DNA of 64,000 nucleotides from Spinacia oleracea (GCF_020520425.1 NC_079492.1:54683042-54747041), one strand, 5' to 3'; shown: positions 48,164 to 58,489, counted from the first letter of the stretch. The notes: generated from the sequence alone by a model not told the origin. Made by a program: numbers and translations.

Positions 48164-48235
48164 CGCCGATGCCGGGGATCGAACCCGGGTCACCCGCGTG
48201 ACAGGCAGGAATACTTACCACTATACTACAACGAC
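48164..48235 (-). tRNA. tRNA-Asp (GTC)
   Basis: 72 nt on minus: GTCGTTGTAGTATAGTGG opens it, the anticodon loop is CTGTCAC, and GGTTCGATCCC is the T arm and B box. A box (TAGTATAGTGG) and B box are canonical. The acceptor stem has one U-U mismatch (position 5 with 68), where a standard plant tRNA-Asp would have U-A. It is probably transcribable, but the mismatch leaves function open. It lies downstream of the peptide-gene relic. Confidence 0.85.
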
Positions 48236-48497
48236 TTTGTTGAAATTTAAATACTGTTCAAGTTAATACAAAGAAATACTGTATTATTTTTATACTCCAT
48301 GCAATAATGAATAATCTAGTACTGAGATCTGAGGCCGTTCACTTCCAAGTTTTAACTTCTAAGATATCAAGGGAAATGAACCAGAAAAACATGTGAAGTG
48401 CAAGTCGTGATTGTTGTCGATCGTAATAAGATAAACTACGTAGTGAGCGAAGGAAGCTTTATAGGAGCTTCTTTTAACTCATAATTCTTCATTGATA

Positions 48498-48620
48498 CTC
48501 TGTCCCGGAATACTTGTCCCGTTTTAATATTTTGTACTATTTAAATAATTAACTTTGACCTATTTTATTTCTATTATTAACTTCCTCCGATTTGTCCTTA
48601 TTATTTCGAAATGGAAGGAG
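48498..48620. mobile_element. Stowaway-like MITE, diverged
   Basis: ctctgtcccggaatacttg at the left and aatggaaggag at the right, flanked by TA on both sides. The inverted ends match imperfectly. Confidence 0.6.
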
Positions 48621-48622
48621 TA

Positions 48623-49485
48623 TTATTATCTTTGTACATTCGTTGTTAATCTTACGCATTTCACTTCGCATTTATTAAAAATTAACTAGTGTGTTGTCCG
48701 AGCTATGTCTCGGGATGCTACTTTGAATAACATATGTATGTTCGACTTTTTTATAAATAAAAAAACTTGCGTAAAAGAAAATTGTTTTTATGTGTCGCAA
48801 ATGGAAAATATATATTCAAAAACCACAAAATTAAAGTTGCTAGATATTAATTCTTTAACAAAATTTAAAGTGTCTTATATAATTATTGCATCGTGATAAG
48901 AGTAGTAAAAATGAATTAATCACTTGTCTTTAAAGTTAAGTATAATTATATAGTGTAATAAAAGCACAACAAACACTTGGCTAAGTTGGTAAGACTAATT
49001 ATTTATATATACTTGTTGGTCACATGTTCGAATCTTTGTATTAACATATTTTTGTTGTAATGATATTTGCTAAATATGTGACGTGGCATGGTTCTAGTGC
49101 TAAAACAGGGTGACACATGGCACGTATACTTTGTTACAAACGCCTTTTAATGTATATATATATATAGATTTGGTCCAAATTGGTATTTCCTATAAAATTA
49201 CTCTTTTACGAGCAAAATCTCCAATCGTAAGAGGTTAGCTGTCCCTAAGTGCAGTACCCCTAAGTACCTTAACCACCCTGCAAGATAAGATTTTATTGGC
49301 TATATTGCTTATAACATCAACAAGAACGAAACTGGGAAGGTGTAAATATTTGGGGTAAAAATGGTAAGTAAAAGAGATATGCCAAAAATAGGGTAGTAGC
49401 AAACTTGTAACTCTGTACATCTTTTTAAAATCGTTAAAACTAAAACGTGTGGACATCATTCACATCATATATGCGTTGGCCACCC
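48623..49485. other. Spacer upstream of the first complete peptide gene
   Basis: AT-rich; no recognisable gene or element. The last 300 bp should hold the promoter of the gene at 49553. Confidence 0.4.
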
Positions 49486-49496
49486 CTTATATAAAA
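49486..49496 (+). promoter_or_regulatory. TATA box of cysteine-rich peptide gene 1
   Basis: cttatataaaa, about 60 bp before the ATG at 49553. Confidence 0.65.
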
Positions 49497-49552
49497 AAAA
49501 GGGTGATCACTTGACGAATAACACACAAAAACAAATCTCCAAACAAAAAGCG

Positions 49553-49765
49553 ATGATGATGAAAAACAATGTTAGTCTTGTAATCATGCTTATATTTTTA
49601 GTGGTTTTAACAACCGAACCTCAAATCATTTTAGGTAAACCTCTCACCTCATGCGCAGATTTTGGTGGTAACTGCAACGTCTTTAACTGGTGTTGCGGTA
49701 AATGTAAGTGCGACGGTCTTGTTTATGGGACATGTCGGGAACGTCATCCAAATGAACGTTGTTGA
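49553..49765 (+). CDS. Secreted cysteine-rich peptide 1, 70 aa
   Basis: The start is the first of three consecutive ATG codons; the frame extends upstream only through non-ATG codons. Residues 1-28 form a signal peptide (MMMKNNVSLVIMLIFLVVLT core). The mature part has eight cysteines in the order C-x6-C-x5-CC-x2-C-x1-C-x7-C-x8-C, including NCNVFNWCCGKCKCDG. The C-x6-C..CC spacing recalls inhibitor-cystine-knot (knottin) peptides of plants such as the Mirabilis antimicrobial peptides, but the closely spaced C-x-C and the C-terminal Cys are extra, so the fold is inferred only. Likely a secreted defence or signalling peptide; target unknown. It has a TATA box 60 bp upstream and an aataaa signal near 49870. 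A paralogue lies at 51481. Confidence 0.85.
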   Translation: MMMKNNVSLVIMLIFLVVLTTEPQIILGKPLTSCADFGGNCNVFNWCCGKCKCDGLVYGTCRERHPNERC

Positions 49766-50261
49766 ACGCGTCTCCGATAATGTTACGCGCGCCAGTAGTT
49801 CAATTTACACTATTAATCAATCGTCTATATACGTTGTTATCTTGTTTCTAAATGTACGGTGAAGTTAATAAAGCTTGATCCTTGTCTAAGTTACGGTTGT
49901 ATACTTCAAAGATAATATGTTACGTTATTAGTCCACAAATTACATGATCCTTCTTAGTTTGTCAAAAATCAAGATTATTCTTGGATTACACTAATCAATT
50001 CGTCACATAAATGATTGTTCTTAATAATAATTAATTGAAATGACATGGAAAAGTTTATTCATTTAATTTGATTAGTCACGAATCTTAAATAAATCAGTAT
50101 TGGATATGACCTATATTTAATTTAATTCGATATGTACCGATTGTAGACCTGATTTAGGTTCTTGGAGATAAAATGAAATGAGTTAAATTAACCGGAATGG
50201 TAAACAGAGAATAAATGACGGTGGCAAAGAAAAATATAACCAAAGAACAAAACAAAATTAA
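49766..50261 (+). other. 3' region of peptide gene 1 and spacer
   Basis: Contains gttaataaagcttgatcc (possible polyadenylation signal). Aligns with 47574-47750. Continues to the tRNA-Asp-like sequence without another gene. Confidence 0.5.
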
Positions 50262-50333
50262 AGCCGTTGCCGGGGATGGAACCCGGGTCACCCGCGTGAC
50301 AGGCAGGAATACTTACCACTATACCACAATGAC
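50262..50333 (-). pseudogene. tRNA-Asp (GTC) pseudogene
   Basis: Nearly identical to the tRNA at 48164-48235, but the T loop reads GGTTCCATCCC, which changes the invariant G of the TTCGA core (and the B box). There is also an A-C mismatch in the acceptor stem and a T at the discriminator. Anticodon GTC is retained. It is probably not functional. Confidence 0.75.
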
Positions 50334-50632
50334 TTTAATGATAGATTAAAGTGTTTCAACAATTAAAACAATTGTTGTACGAAGTATTCTTAATCTAGTA
50401 CTGAGCTCTGAGGCCGTCCACTTCCGAATTCTAAGGTATCAAGGGAAATGTTACTAGAAAACATGCAACATAAGAAGTGCGTGTTATGAACTTATGATTG
50501 TTGATTTGTTGTCGATCGTAATATATAAGAAAAACTACGTAGTGAAAGCGCAATCATATAAAGCTCAGGAGCTTGCTTTAAGTCATACCCGTATTTTTTC
50601 AAAGAGATGACATATATACGGAGTCCGAACTC
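50334..50632. other. Duplicated spacer downstream of the tRNA copy
   Basis: Aligns with 48236-48480 (tctagtactgag.tctgaggccgt and tgttgtcgatcgtaat occur in both). It shows that the duplication extends beyond the tRNA by about 250 bp. Confidence 0.6.
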
Positions 50633-50719
50633 TTAGAGCTTCCATCTCAATTTCAGGTGATCCTGGAATCGATTCTCATCCCCGCCCTTGTGGCTCATTC
50701 GCCAAAAAAAAAAAAAAAA
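50633..50719 (+). mobile_element. SINE copy 1, 5'-truncated
   Basis: Begins near ttagagcttccatctc and ends with a 15-A tail. Same sequence as copy 2 minus its 5' box A region. Confidence 0.75.
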
Positions 50720-50731
50720 GTTATTTTCCGT

Positions 50732-50843
50732 GAGAGTGGGAGATATCTCAGTTGGTTAGAACTTCCATCTCAATTTCAGGTGATCCTGGAATCGATTCTC
50801 ATCCCCGCCCTTGTAGCTCATTTTCACAAAAAAAAAAAAAAAC
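50732..50843 (+). mobile_element. tRNA-derived SINE copy 2, complete
   Basis: Starts gagagtgggagatatctcag and has a box A (tctcagttggttaga) and a box B-like ggaatcgattctc, then a poly(A) tail. A perfect 15-bp duplicate aaagttattttccgt flanks it (50717-50731 and 50844-50858). The left duplicate starts within the A-tail of copy 1. Confidence 0.85.
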
Positions 50844-50858
50844 AAAGTTATTTTCCGT

Positions 50859-51417
50859 CAAAGGATTGTTAGATTAGGGTGGGAAAGCATGCAGGCTAAT
50901 TAACATAAAAAGTTAACGTTTTAATTATGTGAAAGTACACTAGTACAGTGCTCACAAAACAAAAACAAAGTAAAAGATAATAGTTTACACAAATTAAAAT
51001 ATAAATAATATTTCGCAAAAGCTGACTTAATTAAAAAATTTTCGTTAATACATGATATAATTATTATCAAATTAATTAATACGACGCATTAACCTCGTAA
51101 CCCCATGCCATGACAACTTCATGATCTGTTAGTTTGTTATAACAAAAGAAACGTTCCACATGAATAAATCATTACCATCGGTCAGTTGCCACAAAAACTT
51201 AGTTTAAGTGGTAACAACCTTTAAAAAATGAGTAATTTTCTTTTAATGGATGTTTCAATTACAAACGACACAAACACTGAACTTTCTTAATTATTCTAAG
51301 AAGGGTTGTTAGTTTGTTACTCCCTCCCTCCAATCACAATTCACCATCTAGCATGCACCGTGTATTATAATATTAGAGTATGTAAATTAAGGGTATACTC
51401 GTACTTGTACTATTTAT
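50859..51417. other. Spacer upstream of peptide gene 2
   Basis: No gene. A tactccctccctcc phrase at about 51318 is a fragment of a Stowaway-type MITE end. Confidence 0.4.
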
Positions 51418-51429
51418 TTATATATAAAA
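51418..51429 (+). promoter_or_regulatory. TATA box of cysteine-rich peptide gene 2
   Basis: ttatatataaaa, about 55 bp before the ATG at 51481. Confidence 0.65.
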
Positions 51430-51480
51430 AAGGTTATCAATAATTCGAAACCTAAAAAAAACATAGTAGTGAAATTGATC

Positions 51481-51750
51481 ATGATGAAGAAGAGTGTTAG
51501 CTTTGTAATCGTTCTTACGTTTGTTGTGGTGTTAGCAACCACACCTAAAACCACCTCAGGCGCTCGCTCCCTAGCACCGATCTCTAACATTATGCTTGAA
51601 GAGATCGGTGCTGCCACCGGACCTCTGAGCTGCCGAAAGGCATTCGATAACTGCAACTTCATTCATTGGTGTTGCGGAAGATGTAACTGTGATAGTTTTG
51701 ATACTTGGACATGCCAGGTTCCTCCGGACACTCCGTGGGAACACTGTTGA
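51481..51750 (+). CDS. Secreted cysteine-rich peptide 2, 89 aa
   Basis: First ATG of the frame. A signal peptide (MMKKSVSFVIVLTFVVVLAT, cleavage probably after TTSG near residue 27) is followed by a ~22-residue linker absent from peptide 1 (SLAPISNIMLEEIGAATGPL). The Cys domain follows with spacing C-x6-C-x5-CC-x2-C-x1-C-x7-C-x10-C, including NCNFIHWCCGRCNCDS. All eight cysteines align with peptide 1, and the CxFxxWCCG(K/R)C(K/N)CD core is shared, so the two are diverged tandem paralogues. The linker could be a propeptide. An aataaa signal lies near 51862. No tRNA-Asp copy follows this gene, unlike the other two units. Confidence 0.85.
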   Translation: MMKKSVSFVIVLTFVVVLATTPKTTSGARSLAPISNIMLEEIGAATGPLSCRKAFDNCNFIHWCCGRCNCDSFDTWTCQVPPDTPWEHC

Positions 51751-52217
51751 ACCCGGCCCGGAAATGTCGCCTTACTAGCTAGTCCAACTACATTATATAT
51801 TCGGTTTATAATCAAGTGCATCTCATCGTCTATGTTGGCATGTTGTTAAGTTGTTTCTAATTAATAAAGTTTGATCCTTAGCTAGTAGTACACCTGTAGT
51901 ACCTCTGTTTTTTAAAGTTTTTAACATTTACCATTATATAGTCTTTAACCATAAATACCTCCAGTTTCAATTCACGTGCAATCTTTATATCATTGTCGAT
52001 CAACTTGTTACAATTTACAAGTGGCATATTAACAAGATATCATCCACATAGAATGTCACACTTAAAAATATAGGTGGCTTTTTGGTACTTAAAAGTTTAA
52101 ACTAGTTTAATGAAATTTATACCAAGTACAATATAATATTTTTGTTTCAAAATGGGAATGATATGAAAGTTGATTAATTAAATAAACCTAATTTATTTTA
52201 GAACTTGTAAAATTCAT
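51751..52217. other. 3' region of peptide gene 2 and spacer
   Basis: Contains ttaataaagtttgatcctta, matching the 3' regions of the other two peptide units. Nothing else recognised. Confidence 0.5.
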
Positions 52218-52650
52218 GCTAGATCGTCTAATTTTAGGTGTATAGAACATATCCTAGAAATTCATCGACAAGGCGCACTCAGGAGAATTTGGCCAAATAA
52301 CTGAATTTCAAAACTCAATTTAATTGGCCTATGTACACCATTAGTCCATTACTACTACACATTGTTGAAGAGAACATTAAAACTAAGGCTAGATCATCTA
52401 TTTTCAGCTCAATATAACATACCCTAAAAATTCATCAACAAGGAGCACTTAGGAGAATTTGGCCAACGACATGAATTTCAAAACTCAATTTGGCCTATGT
52501 ACAACGTAACATTACTACACACCATTGAAGAAAGTATTAAAATTCAGGCTAGATCATCTAATTTCAGGTGAAGAGAACATATCTTAAAATTCATCAACAA
52601 GGCATACATAGGAGAATTTGGCTTATGTACAACATTAATACACATTGTTT
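52218..52650. repeat. Three tandem copies of a ~165-bp repeat
   Basis: Units start near 52218, 52388 and 52547 with gctagatc(g/a)tcta; the third is shortened. Shared phrases include aaattcatc.acaaggc, aggagaatttggc and gaatttcaaaactcaatt. The array ends about 55 bp beyond the stop codon of the F-box gene, so it may lie in its 3' transcript. Confidence 0.85.
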
Positions 52651-52706
52651 GCATCCAAAATGTAACCAAAGCAGATCCAACCAGCTCTTGACTTCCTCAT
52701 TCAAAA

Positions 52707-54369
52707 TTATTTGTTATATACATCAGAAACATGATGCCGTCTGAAAAATGATAATAAACTGTCGCGTTCATCACTGTCACATACTCTGATCTCAGCTATT
52801 TCCGATGCCTTAGGATGATGGCGAAGCATCTCATATATTGCCTTTTGCATCAATGTCTCATTTCCCTTTGATGTTGAACAAGAAACATCTTCCTTTGTTA
52901 CTGTTAATGGTTTAACATTCAAACTTTGGGGCGAAACAAGAATCATTGATTCCAAAATTGGTGCTCTTTGCAAGAAATATGCTGCAAGTTCAATATCTGA
53001 ACTAGTTCCTCTGAATTTGCACAACTTGACAGTCCTCAGATTGTTAAAAACACATTCAACAAGCGTGATATTTGGCTTCCGGTATTCCCAGATGAAGTTT
53101 TCCTCTTGAGCCACGTTTGAAAGCTATAAAATTAAACCAATTCAGACAGAGAGACAGACAGAAGGGTGTTAAAAAGATGCAGGGGAGTATAAGTTTACGC
53201 CGTACTTCTATGGAGATCGTCTGTAAAGAAGGACAACTGCAATGCTTAAAGAAGCAGTAAACATCAGAGTTGAACAGTCCAAATAATGGGCTGTTAACAA
53301 GCTGTAGTTCCTTCAGATTGCTGAATTTCACCTGAAAGTCTTTGATCAAACTCGGCTGCATATAAACAATTAATAAAATCAGGCTAAAAATCTTGCAGTT
53401 TCTAGCTTGTTTAAAGATTAAAAGGACAGACAAATGTACCACGAGGTGTCCAAGGTATAAGGTAAGAGATCTGACATGTGCAAGATCTGACAAGATCTTC
53501 ATGAAAATATAGAAAACTCCACCAAACTCATCCCCTCGAGTACCAATAAATACCTCCTCCAAAACTAACATATCTTCCACTTTACAAGAATCTAAGTGAC
53601 CTGCACTTATAAAAAGGGACTGAATGTTTGGGCCAGAAATCTCAAGGATCGAGGCATTGTAACACTCGTAAACTGTCAGCCTTTGAAGACGCGAAGAAGA
53701 GAGTATTCTGATAGAACTCAGTGATCCACATTCCTTCAGAACAAGAACTTCAAGCAGTGTACAGGTACATAGAAGACTTTCAAGCATACTGTCAGTTACA
53801 TGAACTTCTTTGAGGCATAGTGTTTTAACCCCACCAAAACCTGTATACTTTTCTGGGAGGCTTAAAATGCAGCGCCTCAGTTTAACAGTTATCAGTGTAC
53901 TGCTATCGAAAAAGAAGTCTGGCAACTCGAAAGCCTCTTTCTTGTTAACAACATGGGTTTTTGACAAGAAGTGAATATGAATTTGCCTGCAGAAATCCAA
54001 ATCAATCTCTTTAACACCTCTATAGGTTGCAAATCTAATCCAACTTATGGCTTTGGACTTGTGTTCTTCATTTCTCGGGCTGAACAACAGCTTGAACTTG
54101 TCTATTTTATCAGACTTGTTGATGATGAGGATTCTGTTAAGGTTTTCAGAAAACTCATTTGGTGTCTGATGTTTGGCAAACTCTTCTCCAAAGTCTAAGA
54201 TGATGGCATATTCAAGATGATCAGCAGAAATCCCTCTCCATCGTTTGGAAATTAATGAAGCTGTGATTACGGATTTTATTGGGATTAGAGAGAGAATTAG
54301 ATGAAGGATAGCATCAGGCAAATCACTGATTAAATCCTTTGCTGCTTCCTGTTGTTGTTCTTCATCCAT
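52707..54369 (-). CDS. F-box/FBD/LRR protein, three exons, 498 aa
   Basis: Minus exons 54369-53440, 53355-53206 and 53123-52707 (930 + 150 + 417 nt). All junctions are phase 0 with GT-AG introns of 84 and 82 bp, giving 498 codons plus stop. The start is the ATG of MDEEQQQ; the frame upstream has no other ATG. The F-box is at residues 12-50 (DLISDLPDAILHLILSLIPI, then SLISKRWRGI). Leucine-rich repeats follow (for example FGGVKTLCLKEVHVTD and LEVLVLKECGSLSSI). The FBD region starts near residue 367 (ENFIWEYRKPNITLVEC, then LRTVKLCKFRG). Such proteins are substrate receptors of SCF ubiquitin ligases: the F-box binds SKP1, the repeats bind the target. The target is unknown. The frame is intact and it looks like a live host gene. 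Confidence 0.92.
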
Positions 54370-54869
54370 TTTGGTGGGTTGTGTTTGACTTTTGATAGAG
54401 ATCAAAATTCAAATGTATTTTATAGTATGATTAGTGCTAATACTCTTTAGGTGATTAACTTAAAGCACGTTGGATTAGTAGTTGTTTTTATCAGGAATCT
54501 TACAAAGGGTTGAGTGATGGTCCATGAAAACTCTGATTTCATTAGCTGATGTATATATAAATATAGAATTTTCAAGGAAAAGGTCATAGATTAGGTGTGA
54601 ATAATCTGAACAAAAAAAGTTGATTTATTAAAGACAAGGACATATCTTCCTAATTATAGATGTTTATTGTCAACTAGGCATGGAAGATGAGGTACCTCAA
54701 TAAACTAGCAATATGTTGTCCCATCAGCTAGACTAAAGAAAGAGATATGGTTAAGTGGAAAACACAAATGTATATTTTGGGACCTTGTGGAGTTAAGGGG
54801 CATGGTAGTCATGTCTGGTCATAGTGGCACAACCCACAACCATCTTTAGCAACAGAATGGTTCATTAAC
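54370..54869. other. Upstream region of the F-box gene
   Basis: No gene or repeat seen. It should contain the F-box promoter on the minus strand; no TATA box is clear. Confidence 0.4.
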
Positions 54870-55071
54870 TGTTACGATATAGAATTAGAATACTAATAAT
54901 ATTCTAATATGCATAGGATTAGTATTATGATAGATTTCCACAAGTGTTATGTTACTGTTAGAGAACAAACACCAAGTTAGAACTAGAATAGGAATTATCT
55001 TCTTATATTCTTGTACTATAAATATATTGGTTAATCAATAATACGAGACAGACTTTTGAGTTAATTTAGCA
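54870..55071 (+). mobile_element. 5' LTR of copia element F (about 202 bp)
   Basis: Starts tgttacgatatag and ends taatttagca. A TATA box (ctataaatatattgg) lies at 55016-55030. A canonical primer-binding site follows directly. The short LTR and PBS suit a small-LTR copia lineage. Confidence 0.75.
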
Positions 55072-55088
55072 TGGTATCAGAGCCTAGG
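55072..55088 (+). other. Primer-binding site of copia F
   Basis: tggtatcagagcctagg, the canonical initiator tRNA-Met complement. Two further tggtatca copies occur in the leader (near 55590 and 55624). Confidence 0.9.
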
Positions 55089-55713
55089 AGATCCTAGGGA
55101 CCGTCACACGATTTTCCACCTGCCGGTGGGTTAGAAAAATAAACTCACCGGCGGGATTCGTAGTTAATATAATAATTCGCTGCAAATAATTGGTAGAATA
55201 TGAGGTTAGTGTTGGAGAAGACTCGTACTTGGAATCGCGTCCAATTTGAGTATTGATTTGAGTTTGGTTTTGCTTCGAAAAACCAATGAAGATTTGAGAG
55301 CTTGGTTTTGCTCCGAAAAACCAATGACGGATTGAGCATGATTTTGCTCAAGAGAAGCCGAAGGCATTCCCGTTATATCGAGATAATTGGTGAGTTCGAA
55401 AAGAATGACGTTCCCATCAAGAGAGAAAAAAAAAAGTGCAAGTTCGAAAAGAATGGCGTTCTTGCTCAATTTTTTTTTAATTGAAGTCGGCATCACTGAG
55501 TTATGCAATTCGACTTCAACAAAGACTCCGATTGATCTGGTACTAACGCATAATATTACGTTTCCAATCGCAACGTTCGTGAAACTGCCATGGTATCAAA
55601 TAATATATCTTCATAATTTCATATGGTATCAAGAGCTTAGGTTACGAAACTTAGTTTTTTTTTTCCGCATCAATTCAAACACAACAACAATATACGTGAG
55701 ATAGTAAGTCATA
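55089..55713 (+). other. Leader of copia F
   Basis: Non-coding. Phrases such as gaaaaaccaatgaag/gaaaaaccaatgacg and aagttcgaaaagaatg are each repeated within it, so part of the leader is a degenerate tandem array. Confidence 0.6.
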
Positions 55714-56105
55714 ATGAGCGATGACGAGGAACCTAAGAGGCCTTCGCAGGCGGTGAAATCTTCAACAGAGGAGATTCTTGCCAAGGCGTATTATCTAGGC
55801 TCGAGTGAAAGCCCGGGTAATATAATAACCCCAATTAAACTAAGAGGTGCAAAGAATTACGAGGAGTGGTCGACATCTGTGCGTAGAGCATTAATCTCGA
55901 AAAGGAAGATTGGGTTCATTGACGGAACAATTTCAGAACCAATGGATGATCCAGAGAGGCTTGCAGACTGGATTGTAGTACACTCTATGTTGGTTTCATG
56001 GATAAAACATACATTGGACGAATCTCTACGATCAACTGTTGGAGATTATGACGATGCAGGAGCATTGTGGGTACATCTCAAGAAGCGGTTTTGCGTAGTT
56101 AGTGG
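55714..56105 (+). pseudogene. Copia F gag, cut off by insertion of element E
   Basis: The ATG opens MSDDEEPKRPSQAVKSSTEE, then the copia gag hallmark ITPIKLRGAKNYEEWSTSVR, RKIGFIDGTI and ALWVHLKKRFCVVSG. The frame is intact for 130 codons, then runs into the LTR of E at 56106. The rest of gag and all of pol are not in the window. Confidence 0.9.
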
Positions 56106-57508
56106 TGAAGGAAATAATGCCCTTGGTCCAAGTATGCATATAATGTTAAGTCTAATAAATGCGGTTCAGTATTAATTAACAAGTTAATAATTCAGTGAGA
56201 TCAAGTGAGCTGAATGCCTAGCTAGAGGCCGCTTCAGTTCAAGTGGAATTAATGATATTAATCCACAACTTACTCTTGACTGAACCCGTAGGGTCACACA
56301 AATAGTACGTAAACGGATCAAGTATTTAAGGGCATTAAATACTCCATCTATGGATATTCGAAATCGACGGATCTTGGTTTCAGTGGGAGCTGAGATCGTC
56401 AAAGGCAAGCAAGTGAATACTCCGGAAACGATGATATTTCCGGAAACGGAAATATGGATCGTATCGGAAATATAAATATTATCCAAGTCGTAGATGTTGC
56501 CGGAAACGGAAACATGGTACGTATCGGAAAATATTATTGGAAATGGAAATATTAATTTCCGGAATCGGAAATATTGCCGGAAACGGAAATATTGTCAGAA
56601 TCGGAAATATTATTGAAATCGGAAAATAATTCCGGAAACGGAAATATTAAATATTTGTTCGAAACGGAAATTAATTCCGGAATCGGAAATATTAAATATT
56701 GTTCGTATCGGAAATAAATTCCGGAATCGAGAATTTAATCGGAAACGTATCGTACGAATTAGCATCGGACGAGACTTGCTAGACGAAAGCCCAACACGAA
56801 GCCAGGCCCGCGTCCAGCAAGCCAAGCGCCCAACACAATGCAGCCAAGGCCACGCCAGGCCCAGCGCAAGGCCAGCCCAACAAAGGCCAAGGCGCGCTCG
56901 CGCGGGCTGACGCTCGTGGGCTGCGAGCAGCGCCTGCTCGTGTGGGCCGCAAGGCCTGCGCGGGCTGTGCGTTACACTCGTGCTCGTGCAACGTTTGTGT
57001 TCGATACGAATCCTAAAGCTGATGGAATTCGTTCATTAATTAAATCCTAATCCTAATAAAGATAGAATTAGTTTAACAGAGTTTTAATGAAATTCTAATT
57101 AAACTAATTAGTATCCTAATAGGATTATAATTCCTTTCCATAAACTCTATAAATAGGTGCCTAGGGTCACATATTTACATCGAGGATTGAAGTATTCAAA
57201 GGTAAGATTTTGGAACAAAATCAGCCAAACACTTGTAGCCTATTAGCCGAAAATTCTTAGAACCTTAAGGGCGATTCTAGTTGGTCAAGCTTAAGGAGGA
57301 TCCGGACGTGTTGTGGACTATCTACGGAGGGACGACACTTGGAGTCCTAAAGACTTGTTCTTGTTCGGTTCGGGCGCAGCTAGGGAGGGCACGCTACAAA
57401 GTGTATGCATCTGAATTATGCTAAATGATTATGTGTAAACAATATGTTTCCTGGCATTAAGGTTTTTCCGCATGATTTATGTTTTGTCATATGTATCATA
57501 ACCTAACA
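56106..57508 (+). mobile_element. 5' LTR of copia element E (1403 bp)
   Basis: Reverse complement of the B LTR family: starts tgaaggaaataatgccc and ends cataacctaaca. It has the ttccg-type array (56420-56740), the GC-rich segment (56790-57000) and a TATA box (ctataaataggtgcc, near 57147). It retains the 27-bp stretch lost from the B 5' LTR. It is inserted in the gag of F. Confidence 0.9.
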
Positions 57509-57517
57509 GTGGTATTG
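57509..57517 (+). other. Primer-binding site of copia E, cut by element D
   Basis: gtggtat follows the LTR; only the start of the tggtatca site remains before the D LTR begins at 57518. Confidence 0.75.
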
Positions 57518-58116
57518 TGAGGGGGTCGAAAAAGCACGAGGCTAATGCATGACCTCGTCCCTCGTGGGCGTGACGTCGTCAGATCAAGTGTAGTTAGATT
57601 TCCTATGAGTTTACACCCAATCGACTAGTAATATAGGAGTCGACATTCAGTTTTTAACGACAATGAGAAAAACTGACAATACCCGGTTATCGTGACATAA
57701 AGGGAGTGCAATTATGTTCGACCACGACGGCCATATGTTCCCTTGTGATCCCTGGTGTGGGGACCGCTCAACGTACACCCGCAGGGCAGAGATTGAGAGT
57801 TCGGGGGACTGTAACTACCGAGAGGAGTGCTCATCGATAACTCCAGAGGCAGGTTATCCTTACTAGCTCAGCATAAATAATTGAAGGGACATGCGTTAAA
57901 CTATCAAACTATTCTGAATTGATTTTAGCAATATGCAACACATAATACTAAATCGATCGTGATTATCTTGTTTAGATTGATTTAAGGTACCTAGCATGAT
58001 AGTTCAATTGTCCAAGATATTATTTTTATTAGGCGTGATAGATCAATCAGATTAATAGTTTAACAATTTTATAAAGGGTGATGAAAGCGATTAAATCATG
58101 CGAAGGGACACATTAT

Positions 58117-58139
58117 GACGCACCCTTGAGAGGTGCGTC
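58117..58139 (-). other. Conserved stem-loop in the D LTR
   Basis: gacgcacc / ggtgcgtc stem around cttgaga. Same stem as in the C LTR and in the solo LTR. Confidence 0.75.
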
Positions 58140-58489
58140 ACGGTTCTCAGAAAACTAACCACTTGGCTTTGCTATTTCTCCTTTTATTTAACGAATCTCG
58201 GGTTTCTGAGCAGTGTTCCAGTATTTAGGCTTAATTCATCGGCTACAAGGGACAGGATACGTTCTGTTCGACTTTTGGGTCGATTGCGACAGAACGCGGG
58301 ATCAATTTCGCAGCGTGAGGCTTAGGCTTAGGGTTGGAGTCAATACTCAGATTATGAATTGTGTGTTGTGTTGTTCTTTTCACGTCGGCTTTAGGGGTCT
58401 ATTTATAGGAAAAAGTGGCGTAGAAAGATAGATTTTCAGGAATATGAATATGAAACGGATTAGGAAAAGAATCCGTCCCAGGTATTTTT

